A DNA stretch of 33,660 nt from Prochlorococcus sp. AG-363-A03. GTDB taxonomy: Bacteria; Cyanobacteriota; Cyanobacteriia; PCC-6307; Cyanobiaceae. The stretch lies in contig QCEW01000015.1 of assembly GCA_003280445.1 (NCBI GenBank), positions 1 through 33,660 on the forward strand. Direction: 5' to 3'. The notes under the pieces are model-generated. The model saw only the letters and a program-made list of their open reading frames with translations, was not told the DNA's origin and ran no database searches. Of this stretch, positions 1-7,922 are shown piece after piece (positions within the stretch are counted from its first letter, which is position 1; each line of letters opens with the position of its first letter). The position numbers were made by a program, and so were the translations under genes.

Positions 1-8
1 AAGATTTT

Positions 9-242
9 TTGAAAGAAACACTTTTAAAACTTGTTCCGGAATATCAAATTCTTCGTTTAAAAGGGAGATGCTGGATAGAGGGTAAGGCTTTGCCTCTTCA
101 GATCCAAATGGTTGGATCTAGATTTAATGCATGGTTTGAGAGCCCGAATGATGATTCTTGGAAACCTTCTAAGGCAGGGATTGATTTAGTCTCTTTGAGT
201 CTGAAAGGCGGAGTTAAAAAAGCTTTTGAATCTTCCTTTTAA
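9..242 (+). CDS. Small conserved cyanobacterial protein, possibly 5'-partial
   Basis: A 77-residue reading frame ending in TAA. It starts at a TTG only eight bases from the window edge, and the frame is still open upstream of that, so the true start may lie outside. The product is mixed hydrophobic and charged, without a signal peptide, membrane segment or cysteine pair. The central part (SRFNAWFESP, about residues 37-46) looks like a compact soluble fold. I do not recognise the family and assign no function. It is followed by about 140 bases of AT-rich spacer before the next small gene on the same strand. Confidence 0.6.
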   Translation: MKETLLKLVPEYQILRLKGRCWIEGKALPLQIQMVGSRFNAWFESPNDDSWKPSKAGIDLVSLSLKGGVKKAFESSF

Positions 243-380
243 TTAATCGGTTCAAATTATTATTTATTATATTTATATTAAAAATTGGTTGTATTTTTAT
301 TTTTATCCGCGATTCTTTGTTAGTTAGGAGATAATTCTCTTAAACCAATTTTCTAATAGTTTCTAATCGTACTTTTTGTC

Positions 381-551
381 GTGAGTCAAGCAGTTTCCAC
401 TACCGAGAAAAATGAAGTTCAGAGTGTTACCAATGCTTTGAATCTTAAGACCTGCAATAAATGTGGCGGTAATGGTTATATGAAATCTAGCCCAAATTGT
501 TATCACACTTGTCTGACATGCCTAGGTAAAGGATTAATAAGTGAACAATGA
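381..551 (+). CDS. 56-aa double CxxC (DnaJ zinc-finger-like) protein
   Basis: A GTG-started frame of 56 codons ending in TGA. The C-terminal half carries two knuckles, CNKCGGNGY (residues 25-33) and CLTCLGKG (about 44-51), which match the CxxCxGxG repeat of the DnaJ cysteine-rich domain and of BSD2-like plant and cyanobacterial proteins. One zinc ion is probably held by the four cysteines. The first 20 residues are polar and probably disordered. It lies about 100 bases upstream of purS on the same strand. A role in protein folding or assembly is inference from the motif only; it could equally be a structural zinc protein of unknown role. Confidence 0.7.
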   Translation: MSQAVSTTEKNEVQSVTNALNLKTCNKCGGNGYMKSSPNCYHTCLTCLGKGLISEQ

Positions 552-657
552 GAAAGTATCAATTAGAAATTTATCAAATATTATCTACAATAACTTTGTA
601 ACCTTCTTTCTTGGGTTAACTAAGGGAAGGGAGTATGAAATTCATTGATTTTTAAAA

Positions 658-930
658 GTGTCTTTATTTAAAGCAAGAGTTTTTGTTCATTTAAGACCTT
701 CTGTTTTGGATCCGGCGGGAGAGGCTACCAGGTCAGCTACTAAGAGATTAGGAATAGATGGAGTTACTCAACTAAGAATTGGTAAATCTATTGAACTTGA
801 GATCGAAGCGACAAATAAGGAGGAAGCTCGATCGAAGATTGAGTTAATGAGTGATCGATTGCTCGCAAACCCTGTTATTGAGGACTGGTCTTTGGAATTT
901 AAGGACGAACAGAAAACTCTTACAAACTAA
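658..930 (+). CDS. purS: Phosphoribosylformylglycinamidine synthase subunit PurS
   Basis: PurS is the small subunit of the three-part FGAM synthase (PurS, PurQ, PurL), which converts FGAR to FGAM with glutamine and ATP in step four of purine synthesis. It bridges the glutaminase and synthase subunits and helps channel ammonia. The 90-residue length is typical. The N-terminal strand FKARVFVHLRPSVLDPAGEA (residues 4-23) is the family hallmark, followed by a glycine turn and a second strand. A GTG start is used; this places the conserved strand at the N-terminus and no other start fits. purQ follows after 4 bases, so the two are co-transcribed. PurL is not in this window. Confidence 0.95.
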   Translation: MSLFKARVFVHLRPSVLDPAGEATRSATKRLGIDGVTQLRIGKSIELEIEATNKEEARSKIELMSDRLLANPVIEDWSLEFKDEQKTLTN

Positions 931-934
931 ATAA

Positions 935-1588
935 ATGAATATAGGAATTATTGTTTTTCCTGGATCTAACTGCGATAGGGACGTCAGGTGGGCTACTGAA
1001 GGATGCCTGGGAATTCCTACAAGTTTTCTATGGCATGAAACTACTGATTTAAGTGGTTATGACGCAATTGTCATTCCAGGGGGGTTTAGTTATGGAGATT
1101 ATTTACGTTGTGGAGCAATAGCAAGATTCGCACCTGTTTTAAATTCTTTAATTTCTTTTGTTGATAAAGGTGGAAAAGTACTTGGTATTTGTAATGGGTT
1201 TCAAATACTTACTGAACTTGGTTTATTGCAGGGAGCTTTGACAAGAAATAAGAATCTACATTTTATTTGTGATAGAGCAAATTTATCTATTGAAAGTACA
1301 AAATCATCTTGGATGAAAAACTATAAAAAATATGATTCTATTTCACTACCTATCGCTCATGGAGAAGGGAGATATCAATGTAGCAATGACGTCTTGAAAA
1401 AATTGCAGGATGATGATTCGATTGCTCTAAGATACGCTCATAACCCAAATGGATCAATTAATGATATTGCTGGAATTACAAATAAAAAAGGAAATGTATT
1501 GGGGATGATGCCACATCCTGAAAGAGCTTGTGATGATGCTTTAGGTAATATTGATGGCAAGTCAATTCTTAGTTCACTTCTTTCTTGA
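935..1588 (+). CDS. purQ: Phosphoribosylformylglycinamidine synthase subunit PurQ
   Basis: PurQ is the class I glutamine amidotransferase subunit of FGAM synthase; it releases ammonia from glutamine for PurL in cytosolic purine synthesis. Visible features are the N-terminal strand with GSNCDRD (residues 10-16), the oxyanion region [11 protein letters not shown] (48-58), the nucleophile elbow GICNGFQ with catalytic Cys86, and the MMPHPER motif giving His194 and Glu196 of the catalytic triad. At 217 residues it is the normal length of a stand-alone PurQ. The ATG lies 4 bases after the purS stop, so coupling is likely. A strong hairpin follows 21 bases after its stop. Confidence 0.97.
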   Translation: MNIGIIVFPGSNCDRDVRWATEGCLGIPTSFLWHETTDLSGYDAIVIPGGFSYGDYLRCGAIARFAPVLNSLISFVDKGGKVLGICNGFQILTELGLLQGALTRNKNLHFICDRANLSIESTKSSWMKNYKKYDSISLPIAHGEGRYQCSNDVLKKLQDDDSIALRYAHNPNGSINDIAGITNKKGNVLGMMPHPERACDDALGNIDGKSILSSLLS

Positions 1589-1609
1589 ATTTATAAATCA
1601 AGGCATTAA

Positions 1610-1644
1610 AAAAGCTGCTATCAAAATGAGAGATAGCAGCTTTT
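1610..1644. terminator. Bidirectional hairpin terminator between purQ and fda
   Basis: A perfect 13-bp inverted repeat (1610-1622 with 1632-1644, 9-nt loop). The core GCTGCTATC/GATAGCAGC is flanked by AAAA and TTTT runs. It lies between two convergent genes, purQ (+) and the aldolase (-), and the A/T tails allow intrinsic termination in both directions. Confidence 0.88.
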
Positions 1645-1659
1645 GCTATATTTTTTAGC

Positions 1660-2727
1660 TTAGTACTTGTATCCAGCTACAAATAATTGTTCATCTGAAG
1701 AAGGCTGAGAACCAGCAACATACAATCCTTTTGATGCCTCAGAGTTTGCTTGAGCTCTAGCTATGAGTGCTTTTTGTCCATCAGAAGTGTTCGAGCCTTT
1801 CCATGCTTTTAGACATGAATGTTGTAAAGCACGACCATATGAGAATGAAACATTCCACTTAGCCTTTCTGTCGATCTTATTCATCAGATTTAAATAAACT
1901 GATGCAGCTTCCTCGCTCAAGCCACCTGAAAGGAAAGTAATACCAGGGACACTGGCAGGTACACAGCGTTCCATTGTACGGATTGTCATTTCCGCTACTT
2001 GCTGTGGATCAGCTTTCGTTGAGCTGTCAGCACCTTGAACAGTCATTGATGGCTTTAGAAGAGTTCCCTCTAGAAGTACTCCGTTTACCTGGCAAGCTAA
2101 GTAAACTTCTTTAATTACTTCTTCTTGAACTGCTGCTGTCTTTTCAATTGAATGTGACCCATCCATTAAGATTTCTGGTTCAATAATTGGAACCAAGCCA
2201 GATTCTTGTACTGATCTAGCGTATCTTGCTAAACCCCATGCATTTTCTCTAATAGAAAGTTTAGAAGGACAACCATCGTCTGTTATTTGAAGTACTGCTC
2301 TCCACTTAGCAAATCTTGCACCTTGCTCGTAATAATCGGCAGCTCTTTCAACAAGACCGTCTAAACCTGAACAAAAAGTTTCTACATCGTGTCCACCAGC
2401 TAATGGCCTTAGACCTTTATCAACCTTGATACCTGGAATTATTCCTAGCTTCTCAAGCTTTTTAACCATTGGCTCACCATCTGGATGGTTCTGGAAAAGA
2501 GTTTCTTCAAAAAGAATCGCTCCGCTTATGAAGTTCCCAAGACCTTCTGTGGTGAAAAGCATACCTCTATATGCTTTTCTGTTGTCTTCAGTGTTCTCAA
2601 CACCTATTGAAGCAAGTCTTTTACCTACTGTTTTAGTTGATTCATCAACAGCAAGAATCCCTTTGCCTGGCTGGGCTATGGCACTTGCTGTTTTCTTTAG
2701 TTCTTCTGCGTAGTACGAGAGTGCCAT
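1660..2727 (-). CDS. fda: Class I fructose-bisphosphate aldolase
   Basis: It interconverts fructose 1,6-bisphosphate with glyceraldehyde 3-phosphate and dihydroxyacetone phosphate; in cyanobacteria it serves glycolysis and the Calvin cycle. It is of the metal-free, Schiff-base class. Visible residues are the GILAVDES strand with Asp28, Lys141 in FAKWR, the IIEPEIL strand with Glu183 and Glu185, and the Schiff-base lysine Lys225 in LLEGTLLKPSM. The protein ends in GYKY, matching the mobile C-terminal tyrosine of the class I family. At 355 residues it is full length. It starts at ATG with an AAGGAAA stretch just upstream on the minus strand. About 97 bases separate it from the upstream oxidoreductase gene, enough for its own promoter. 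The convergent purQ hairpin closes it. Confidence 0.96.
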   Translation of the reverse strand: MALSYYAEELKKTASAIAQPGKGILAVDESTKTVGKRLASIGVENTEDNRKAYRGMLFTTEGLGNFISGAILFEETLFQNHPDGEPMVKKLEKLGIIPGIKVDKGLRPLAGGHDVETFCSGLDGLVERAADYYEQGARFAKWRAVLQITDDGCPSKLSIRENAWGLARYARSVQESGLVPIIEPEILMDGSHSIEKTAAVQEEVIKEVYLACQVNGVLLEGTLLKPSMTVQGADSSTKADPQQVAEMTIRTMERCVPASVPGITFLSGGLSEEAASVYLNLMNKIDRKAKWNVSFSYGRALQHSCLKAWKGSNTSDGQKALIARAQANSEASKGLYVAGSQPSSDEQLFVAGYKY

Positions 2728-2824
2728 TTATGCAACAAAAATTTCCTTAAGATTATTCCATATCAAAGGCCCTTTTTGTGGCTTATTACACCTAAAAAAT
2801 TTTTTTTTTATTTAGTGAGTTTCT

Positions 2825-3925
2825 CTAATTGATTTCAAGCTTCATTCCAATCGAGTTTGATTCTTTAACCTTGTCACAAACAATTTGGCTTGCTAATCCC
2901 TCAGCTAAGCCTGGAATAACTGGTGTACCGTCTTTAATGCTACGAGCCCACCAGCTTTGTATTCTTGCTACTGGGGCAATTCGTCCATCTGTCCAGATTT
3001 TCGAAAAAGAAAGATCTGAATCTGGTTGAATACTTTTTAGAACTTCTTCATTAGTTGAGTACCACAGCCCAAATCCGTGAACATAATCGTTCTGATTGTC
3101 ACTGCTAAGAATAAGAGTTCCATTGCTCCCATAAATTTCTAGACTAAAACCCCTGCTTTGTTTTGTTACGGCAGAGAGATTTACTTGGACTGGGATCAAA
3201 TTGTTATTAATGCTTTTAACTTGTAGTTGAGAAATACTTACATCTTCACTTGTCACTTTTTTAGTGTTTTTTGATTGGGTACAATATCTTTGTTTGATTG
3301 AAGTTGAATTTGTTGCGCTTAATGAATGAGTTGGACCAATTAACCAATGAATCATGTCAAAAGCATGAGTACCTAACGCGCCCAATACCCCTCCACCAGA
3401 ATCTTCATCTGAATACCAATTCCATGGCCTATCTGGATTGGCTCTGCTACTCATTAGCCAATCAAGTTTAACGAAATATGGTTCATCTAGTTTCTGGTCA
3501 TTAATTATTCGTTTTGCTTGCCTAAAAAGCGGAACAGCTCGATATTCGTAATCCACAGCTATTTTCAAATTTCTTTTTAGAGCATTTCTTTGAAGCTCTT
3601 TTACCTCTTCAGCATTTAAGCAAGTTGGCTTTTCTAGTAAAAGATGTTTTCCTTTTTTAATAGCCTCTAGTGCAAGCTCGTATCTAGGTGCTGGTGGGGT
3701 AGCTATGATGATCCCATCTATTTCGGAATCATTGACTAAATCCTCCCAGGTCTCGTAGGCACGAAGATTGTGCTTATTGCAGGCTTCTCTAAGCCTTTCT
3801 TGCCGAGGATGCCACAACCCCACAAGCTCAATGTTCTCATTAGACAATGATGCAGGAATATGAACACTTTCACCGAAACCTAGTCCTGCAATTGCTATAC
3901 GGAGCGGATGATCTCTGTTGATCAT
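2825..3925 (-). CDS. Gfo/Idh/MocA family NAD(P)-dependent oxidoreductase
   Basis: A 366-residue soluble dehydrogenase-type protein. The N-terminal Rossmann fold shows AIAGLGFGES (residues 11-20), then IIIATPP (72-78) and LLLEKPTC with the family EKP motif at 98-100, whose lysine usually takes part in catalysis. The C-terminal part contains GGGVLGALGTHAFDMIHW, the conserved segment that lines the substrate pocket with a catalytic histidine. Family members oxidise or reduce sugars, inositols or biliverdin-like substrates; the sequence alone does not name the substrate. It begins at ATG 21 bases beyond the stop of the secreted protein gene upstream and probably belongs to the accD transcript. 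Confidence 0.88.
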   Translation of the reverse strand: MINRDHPLRIAIAGLGFGESVHIPASLSNENIELVGLWHPRQERLREACNKHNLRAYETWEDLVNDSEIDGIIIATPPAPRYELALEAIKKGKHLLLEKPTCLNAEEVKELQRNALKRNLKIAVDYEYRAVPLFRQAKRIINDQKLDEPYFVKLDWLMSSRANPDRPWNWYSDEDSGGGVLGALGTHAFDMIHWLIGPTHSLSATNSTSIKQRYCTQSKNTKKVTSEDVSISQLQVKSINNNLIPVQVNLSAVTKQSRGFSLEIYGSNGTLILSSDNQNDYVHGFGLWYSTNEEVLKSIQPDSDLSFSKIWTDGRIAPVARIQSWWARSIKDGTPVIPGLAEGLASQIVCDKVKESNSIGMKLEIN

Positions 3926-3946
3926 TCTTTTAAGTTGTTGATGAGT

Positions 3947-4351
3947 TTAAACATTTTTGCAGCCATCTGTAATCACATCATCTAATAGTTTATCCCCATT
4001 GGGGTCTTCCCATTTTGCGGTTAAATTCTTTTTACCATTGACTGAAATATCTTTGAATTTATTAGTCAGACAATTGATTTTCATTGTATAAATATTTTCC
4101 TCTATTTTCTGTGAAGTATTAGGGTCAATTTTTAAGTATTTTGTGGTTAGCTCTATTATTCCTCTTCCTCTAATATCAATACTATCTCTATCTAAATACT
4201 GAATTCCTAGAGGGTTTTTACTAACTTCAATCCAATTTGTATTTTCTGCATATACCATATTTGTCTTATTGAATAAAATTATTAATATTAGGACTAAGAT
4301 ATTCAAGTGATAATCAAGTTTATTTTTTATCTTTTGATTTATTTTATGCAT
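3947..4351 (-). CDS. Secreted or periplasmic protein of unknown function (adhesin E-like pattern)
   Basis: 134 residues with a lysine- and asparagine-rich N-terminus, a hydrophobic core ([11 protein letters not shown], about residues 17-27) and a likely signal peptidase site after VYA (about residue 35). The mature part of about 100 residues begins with a tryptophan, has an aspartate followed by DSIDI near the middle, and carries two cysteines that could form a disulfide. The pattern of a leading Trp, a Tyr-x-Asp and Ser-Ile recalls the small surface-adhesin E family, but I am not certain of that. Its ATG overlaps the end of accD by 8 bases, so it is translationally coupled to accD. Function unknown. 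Confidence 0.7.
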   Translation of the reverse strand: MHKINQKIKNKLDYHLNILVLILIILFNKTNMVYAENTNWIEVSKNPLGIQYLDRDSIDIRGRGIIELTTKYLKIDPNTSQKIEENIYTMKINCLTNKFKDISVNGKKNLTAKWEDPNGDKLLDDVITDGCKNV

Positions 4352-5228
4352 TAATTTTTAACTTTACTTCTTGTGTCTTATGTAATTTAAGTATCTTTGT
4401 CAAAGTTTCTTTAAGTTCTGTTCTAGGGACAATTGTATCTACGAAACCGTGATCTTGAAGATATTCTGCTGTTTGAAAATTATCAGGAAGTTTTTCTCTC
4501 AGTGTTTGTTCAATTACTCTTCTCCCTGCAAATCCAATAAGTGCTTTGGGCTCTGCAAGTATTAAATCTCCAAGCATGGCAAAACTAGCAGTAACTCCTC
4601 CAGTTGTGGGATGTGTAAGTAAAGGCATATAGAGCAAATGTGCGTCTCTATGTCGTTCAAGCGCCCCTGAGATTTTTGCCATTTGCATAAGGCTTAACAT
4701 CCCTTCTTGCATTCGAGCACCGCCCGATGCGCAAACAATTAGCAATGGTAAGTTTTCTTTGGTTGAGTGTTCGATAAGCCTTGTAATTTTCTCTCCTACA
4801 ACAGATCCCATTGAGCCACCCATGAATCTGAAATCCATTACGCCTAATCCCATAGGAATAGAATTAACTTTGCATGTTCCCGTTAATACACCATCTTTAA
4901 GACCAGTGTTAGCTTGACTTTCTCTGAGTCTATCTGCATAAGCTCGTCGATCTTTAAAACCCAGAGGGTCAACAGGGGTTAAATGATTATTGATTGATTT
5001 GAATGTGTTTGGATCAGTAATTAGTCTTATTCGCTCTTCGCTATCTATTCGATTGTGATGCCCACAATTACTACAAACACTGCAATTATCTATTAAATCT
5101 TTTCTATAAACTACTTGTCCACATTCTGGACATTTTTCCCACAGTCCATCACTTTCTTCAGATTCCTGAGTGACTTTGCCAACAAATTGGCCTTTTCTTC
5201 TATCAGCAAACCAGTCGAATAATGACAC
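4344..5228 (-). CDS. accD: Acetyl-CoA carboxylase carboxyltransferase subunit beta
   Basis: AccD and AccA form the carboxyltransferase that moves CO2 from biotin to acetyl-CoA, the committed step of fatty acid synthesis. The N-terminal zinc ribbon is visible as CPEC (Cys33, Cys36) and CSNC (Cys52, Cys55). It is followed by the crotonase-like core with [16 protein letters not shown] and the oxyanion segment [11 protein letters not shown], then [18 protein letters not shown]. The 294-residue length is normal. The downstream secreted-protein gene overlaps its stop by 8 bases. A short palindrome lies about 35 bases before its start. Confidence 0.97.
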   Translation of the reverse strand: MSLFDWFADRRKGQFVGKVTQESEESDGLWEKCPECGQVVYRKDLIDNCSVCSNCGHHNRIDSEERIRLITDPNTFKSINNHLTPVDPLGFKDRRAYADRLRESQANTGLKDGVLTGTCKVNSIPMGLGVMDFRFMGGSMGSVVGEKITRLIEHSTKENLPLLIVCASGGARMQEGMLSLMQMAKISGALERHRDAHLLYMPLLTHPTTGGVTASFAMLGDLILAEPKALIGFAGRRVIEQTLREKLPDNFQTAEYLQDHGFVDTIVPRTELKETLTKILKLHKTQEVKLKINA

Positions 5229-5262
5229 AGCTATGTTGTGATTGAATTTAATTTAATACCTT

Positions 5263-5282
5263 GAGTCCCTTTAAAGGGATTC
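5263..5282. repeat. Palindrome upstream of accD
   Basis: The perfect 14-bp palindrome TCCCTTTAAAGGGA, extended on both sides to a 20-nt imperfect one (5263-5282). It sits in the 60-base gap between the prepilin peptidase stop and the accD start. There is no T-run on the minus-strand 3' side, so it is a poor terminator; an operator or an RNA hairpin is possible. Confidence 0.45.
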
Positions 5283-5288
5283 GAAAGT

Positions 5289-5768
5289 TTAAATCTTATC
5301 TATAATCCAAGAACAAAATATTCCAATTGATATGAATGGTGCAAATGGATACTGATGAAATGGCCCTAACTTTTTAGTGAGTTTTCCATGCAAGCTGTAT
5401 ATAGCTGATATTAAAAATGAAATGCACAATGATAAGAAACTCAATTCTAGACCAAGCCATATTGTACTGAAAGAAGTGAGTTTTATATCACCCATTCCTA
5501 ATGAATTCACTCCGCAAATCTTATAACCTATTTTGCTTATCGAATACATTAATATAAAGATAATAATCATTGAATAAAAATTATTTATTATTAAATCTTT
5601 TATATCTAATGTTTCTTTAGATAAACCTGTGCATAGCGAATAAAGAAGACCTGAAATTGCAAATGATATTAATTTGTTTTCACTTATTAGCATTGTATTT
5701 ATATCTTCTATCGAGATAAAATACAAGATATATAGAAGTATAAAAGTAAAGCATATATTAATCGCCAT
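5289..5768 (-). CDS. Short prepilin peptidase (A24 catalytic domain only)
   Basis: A 159-residue polytopic membrane protein with about five or six hydrophobic segments. Two aspartate motifs of aspartyl prepilin peptidases are present: Asp22 in SIEDINTMLI, just after the first segment, and Asp94 in GMGDIKL (residues 91-97), the GxGD signature. The N-terminal methyltransferase domain with its cysteine pairs, found in long PilD proteins, is absent, so this is the short, archaeal- or CpaA-like form. It would cleave type IV pilin-like leader peptides at the inner face of the plasma membrane. No pilin genes are in the window. It sits between prk and accD on the same strand. Confidence 0.8.
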   Translation of the reverse strand: MAINICFTFILLYILYFISIEDINTMLISENKLISFAISGLLYSLCTGLSKETLDIKDLIINNFYSMIIIFILMYSISKIGYKICGVNSLGMGDIKLTSFSTIWLGLELSFLSLCISFLISAIYSLHGKLTKKLGPFHQYPFAPFISIGIFCSWIIDKI

Positions 5769-5826
5769 TATTTATTAACCTTATCTTTTAAACTATATAA
5801 GCAGCTTGATTTATTTATTAATTTAA

Positions 5827-6729
5827 TTAGCCAGCTGCTTTTTTCTCTTCTATCATTTTATGAATAATTGGTGTAAGAATAAGTTCCATAGCAAATCCCA
5901 TTTTGCCTCCATTAACAACAATACTTGTTGGACTAGACATGAAGGAATCGTGAATCATTCCTAATAAATACTGGAAGTCAATACCCCATTTTTCCCTTGA
6001 ACCTTTTCTAAAATGAATAATTACAAAACTTTCGTCTGGTGTTGGAATATTTCGGCAAATAAATGGGTTTGACGTATCAATTGTCGGTACTCTCTGGAAA
6101 TTAATATCTGTTCTGCTGAATTGGGGACATATGTGATTGATATAATCAGGCATTCTTCTCAGAATTGTATCGACGATTGTTTCAGCTGAATATCCTCTTT
6201 CTGCATTATCTCTATGTATTTTTTGTATCCATTCGAGATTGGTAATTGGAACAACACCAACAAGTAAATCAGCAAATGAAGCTACGTCATAATCCTTTCC
6301 TACTACTCCACCATGAAGTCCCTCATAAAACAAAAGGTCTGTTCCTTTTGGAATATCTTCCCAGGGAGTGAATTGACCTGGATCTAATTTTGTTCCTAAA
6401 CGAGTGTTGTGTTCATCGGCTTCTTCTGGGCTGTGTAAATAATATCTTTTCTGACCTCCTCCAGTTTTTCCATATTGACTAAATAGGTCTTCTAATTTAT
6501 CGAATAAGTTTGCCTCTGGCCCAAAATGAGAAAAGTTTTCACCTCTTGAAAGTGCCTCAGACATTGCCTTTTTCATAGGCATTCTCTCAAAACGGTGATA
6601 ACTATCTCCTTCAACAACTGCAGGAACAATATTTTCACGAGCAAATATATGCTCAAATGCTCTTTTAACGGTGCTTGTTCCTGCTCCGGATGAACCAGTT
6701 ACAGCTACTACTGGGTGAAGCTTTGACAT
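5827..6729 (-). CDS. prk: Phosphoribulokinase, class I (proteobacterial type)
   Basis: It phosphorylates ribulose 5-phosphate to ribulose 1,5-bisphosphate, supplying Rubisco in the Calvin cycle. The P-loop is TGSSGAGTST (residues 11-20), followed by EGDSYHRF (40-47) with Asp42 as the likely catalytic base and His45. Later come LLFYEGLHGGVV (Walker B region), WIQKIHRD, and DTSNPFICR. Length (300) and motif spacing match the octameric enzyme of purple bacteria such as Rhodobacter. They do not match the roughly 330-400-residue plant and beta-cyanobacterial enzyme, which has redox-regulated N-terminal cysteines; no such pair is seen here. That fits the alpha-cyanobacterial carbon-fixation gene set. 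It lies downstream of leuB by 87 bases. Confidence 0.95.
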   Translation of the reverse strand: MSKLHPVVAVTGSSGAGTSTVKRAFEHIFARENIVPAVVEGDSYHRFERMPMKKAMSEALSRGENFSHFGPEANLFDKLEDLFSQYGKTGGGQKRYYLHSPEEADEHNTRLGTKLDPGQFTPWEDIPKGTDLLFYEGLHGGVVGKDYDVASFADLLVGVVPITNLEWIQKIHRDNAERGYSAETIVDTILRRMPDYINHICPQFSRTDINFQRVPTIDTSNPFICRNIPTPDESFVIIHFRKGSREKWGIDFQYLLGMIHDSFMSSPTSIVVNGGKMGFAMELILTPIIHKMIEEKKAAG

Positions 6730-6816
6730 CGACGCTTATGTATTGACTTTCATTTTTACAGGTCGACTGACCCTCAAAGGGAAACTATTCAAAGAGTTTT
6801 TTAATTTGTGAACTAA

Positions 6817-7896
6817 TTATTTTAATTTCTCTGCCAATAGTTCACCCATTTGAGAGCAACCAACCTGTTGAGTTGTCTGATTGCTCATTAAATCAGAAGT
6901 TCTATAACCCTCAGTTAGGATCTCATTGATTGCATTTTCTAAATAAGTAGCTGCTTGTGTTTCATTAAAGGCAATTTTTAACATCATTGCAGAAGATAAA
7001 AGCATTGCTATTGGATTAGCTTTATCTTTTCCTGCTATGTCAGGAGCTGAACCATGAACAGGTTCAAAGACACCTGGCCCATTAGTGGTTAACGAGGCAG
7101 AAGGAAGCATGCCGATTGAGCCTGTCAGCATGGCTGCAATGTCGCTAAGAATATCTCCAAATAAATTACCTGTAAGAATCACATCAAATTGGCTTGGATT
7201 CCTAACAAGTTGCATTGCTGCGTTGTCTACATATTGATGCGTAAGTTCTATATCTTTGTACTTGTCAGACACCAATATTGTTTCCTCTCTCCATAGTTGA
7301 CTTACATCTAAAACATTAGCTTTGTCGACTGAGCAAACTTTTTGATTTCTTTGTTTGGCTAATTTAAAAGCGATTTCTGCTATTCGTTTAATTTCCTTGG
7401 AGGTGTATGTCATTGTATTAAATGCCCTTTCGCCCTTTTCTGTTTTTATCCTTCCTTTAGGTTCTCCAAAGTAAATACCGCTAGTAAGTTCTCTAACTAC
7501 TACTAAATCAACATCTTTAACAAAGTCTTCTTTCAAGCTACTTGCTTTTGTTAAGGATGGAATTATTTTTACTGGCCTTATATTTGCGAAAAGATTCAAA
7601 GAAGATCTGAGATTTAGTAGACCTGTTTCAGGTCTTTTCTCTCTAGGTAATTCGTCATATTTTGGGTCTCCTATTGCCGCTAACAAAACAGCATCAGAGT
7701 TTTTACATTCTTGAAGAGTTCTATCGGGGAATGGGATCCCATCTGAAGCTATCGCTGATCCACCAAATGGCATTTCTTTAAATTTGATCTCAAAGCCAAA
7801 TTTCCTTGAGACTAGGTCAAGGATTTTATGTGTAACTTTTGTTATCTCCGGACCAATTCCATCGCCTGGCAATAATGTTATTTTGTAAGACTTCAT
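6817..7896 (-). CDS. leuB: 3-isopropylmalate dehydrogenase
   Basis: It catalyses NAD-dependent oxidative decarboxylation of 3-isopropylmalate to 2-oxoisocaproate in leucine synthesis. Visible motifs are ITLLPGDGIGPE at the N-terminus, the substrate arginines in RPETGLLNLRSSLNLFANIRP, VVVRELTSGIYFG with the active-site tyrosine, VDKANVL with the catalytic lysine, and the metal-binding aspartates in GNLFGDILSDIAAM. The C-terminal HGSAPDIAGKDKANP is the NAD-specific binding loop. At 359 residues it is complete. It follows lpxD by 26 bases and probably shares its transcript. Confidence 0.97.
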   Translation of the reverse strand: MKSYKITLLPGDGIGPEITKVTHKILDLVSRKFGFEIKFKEMPFGGSAIASDGIPFPDRTLQECKNSDAVLLAAIGDPKYDELPREKRPETGLLNLRSSLNLFANIRPVKIIPSLTKASSLKEDFVKDVDLVVVRELTSGIYFGEPKGRIKTEKGERAFNTMTYTSKEIKRIAEIAFKLAKQRNQKVCSVDKANVLDVSQLWREETILVSDKYKDIELTHQYVDNAAMQLVRNPSQFDVILTGNLFGDILSDIAAMLTGSIGMLPSASLTTNGPGVFEPVHGSAPDIAGKDKANPIAMLLSSAMMLKIAFNETQAATYLENAINEILTEGYRTSDLMSNQTTQQVGCSQMGELLAEKLK

Positions 7897-7922
7897 TGTT
7901 TGCTATTAATTAAAGGAAAAAC

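Noticed and set aside
281-352. AAAATTGGTT/AACCAATTTT inverted repeat in the gap before the double-CxxC gene
   Set aside because: The arms are 52 bases apart and AT-rich; no supporting structure or function.
2426-2713. 95-codon plus-strand frame inside the aldolase gene
   Set aside because: Complete antisense overlap with a well-supported enzyme gene; the product is low in charged residues and has no family match.
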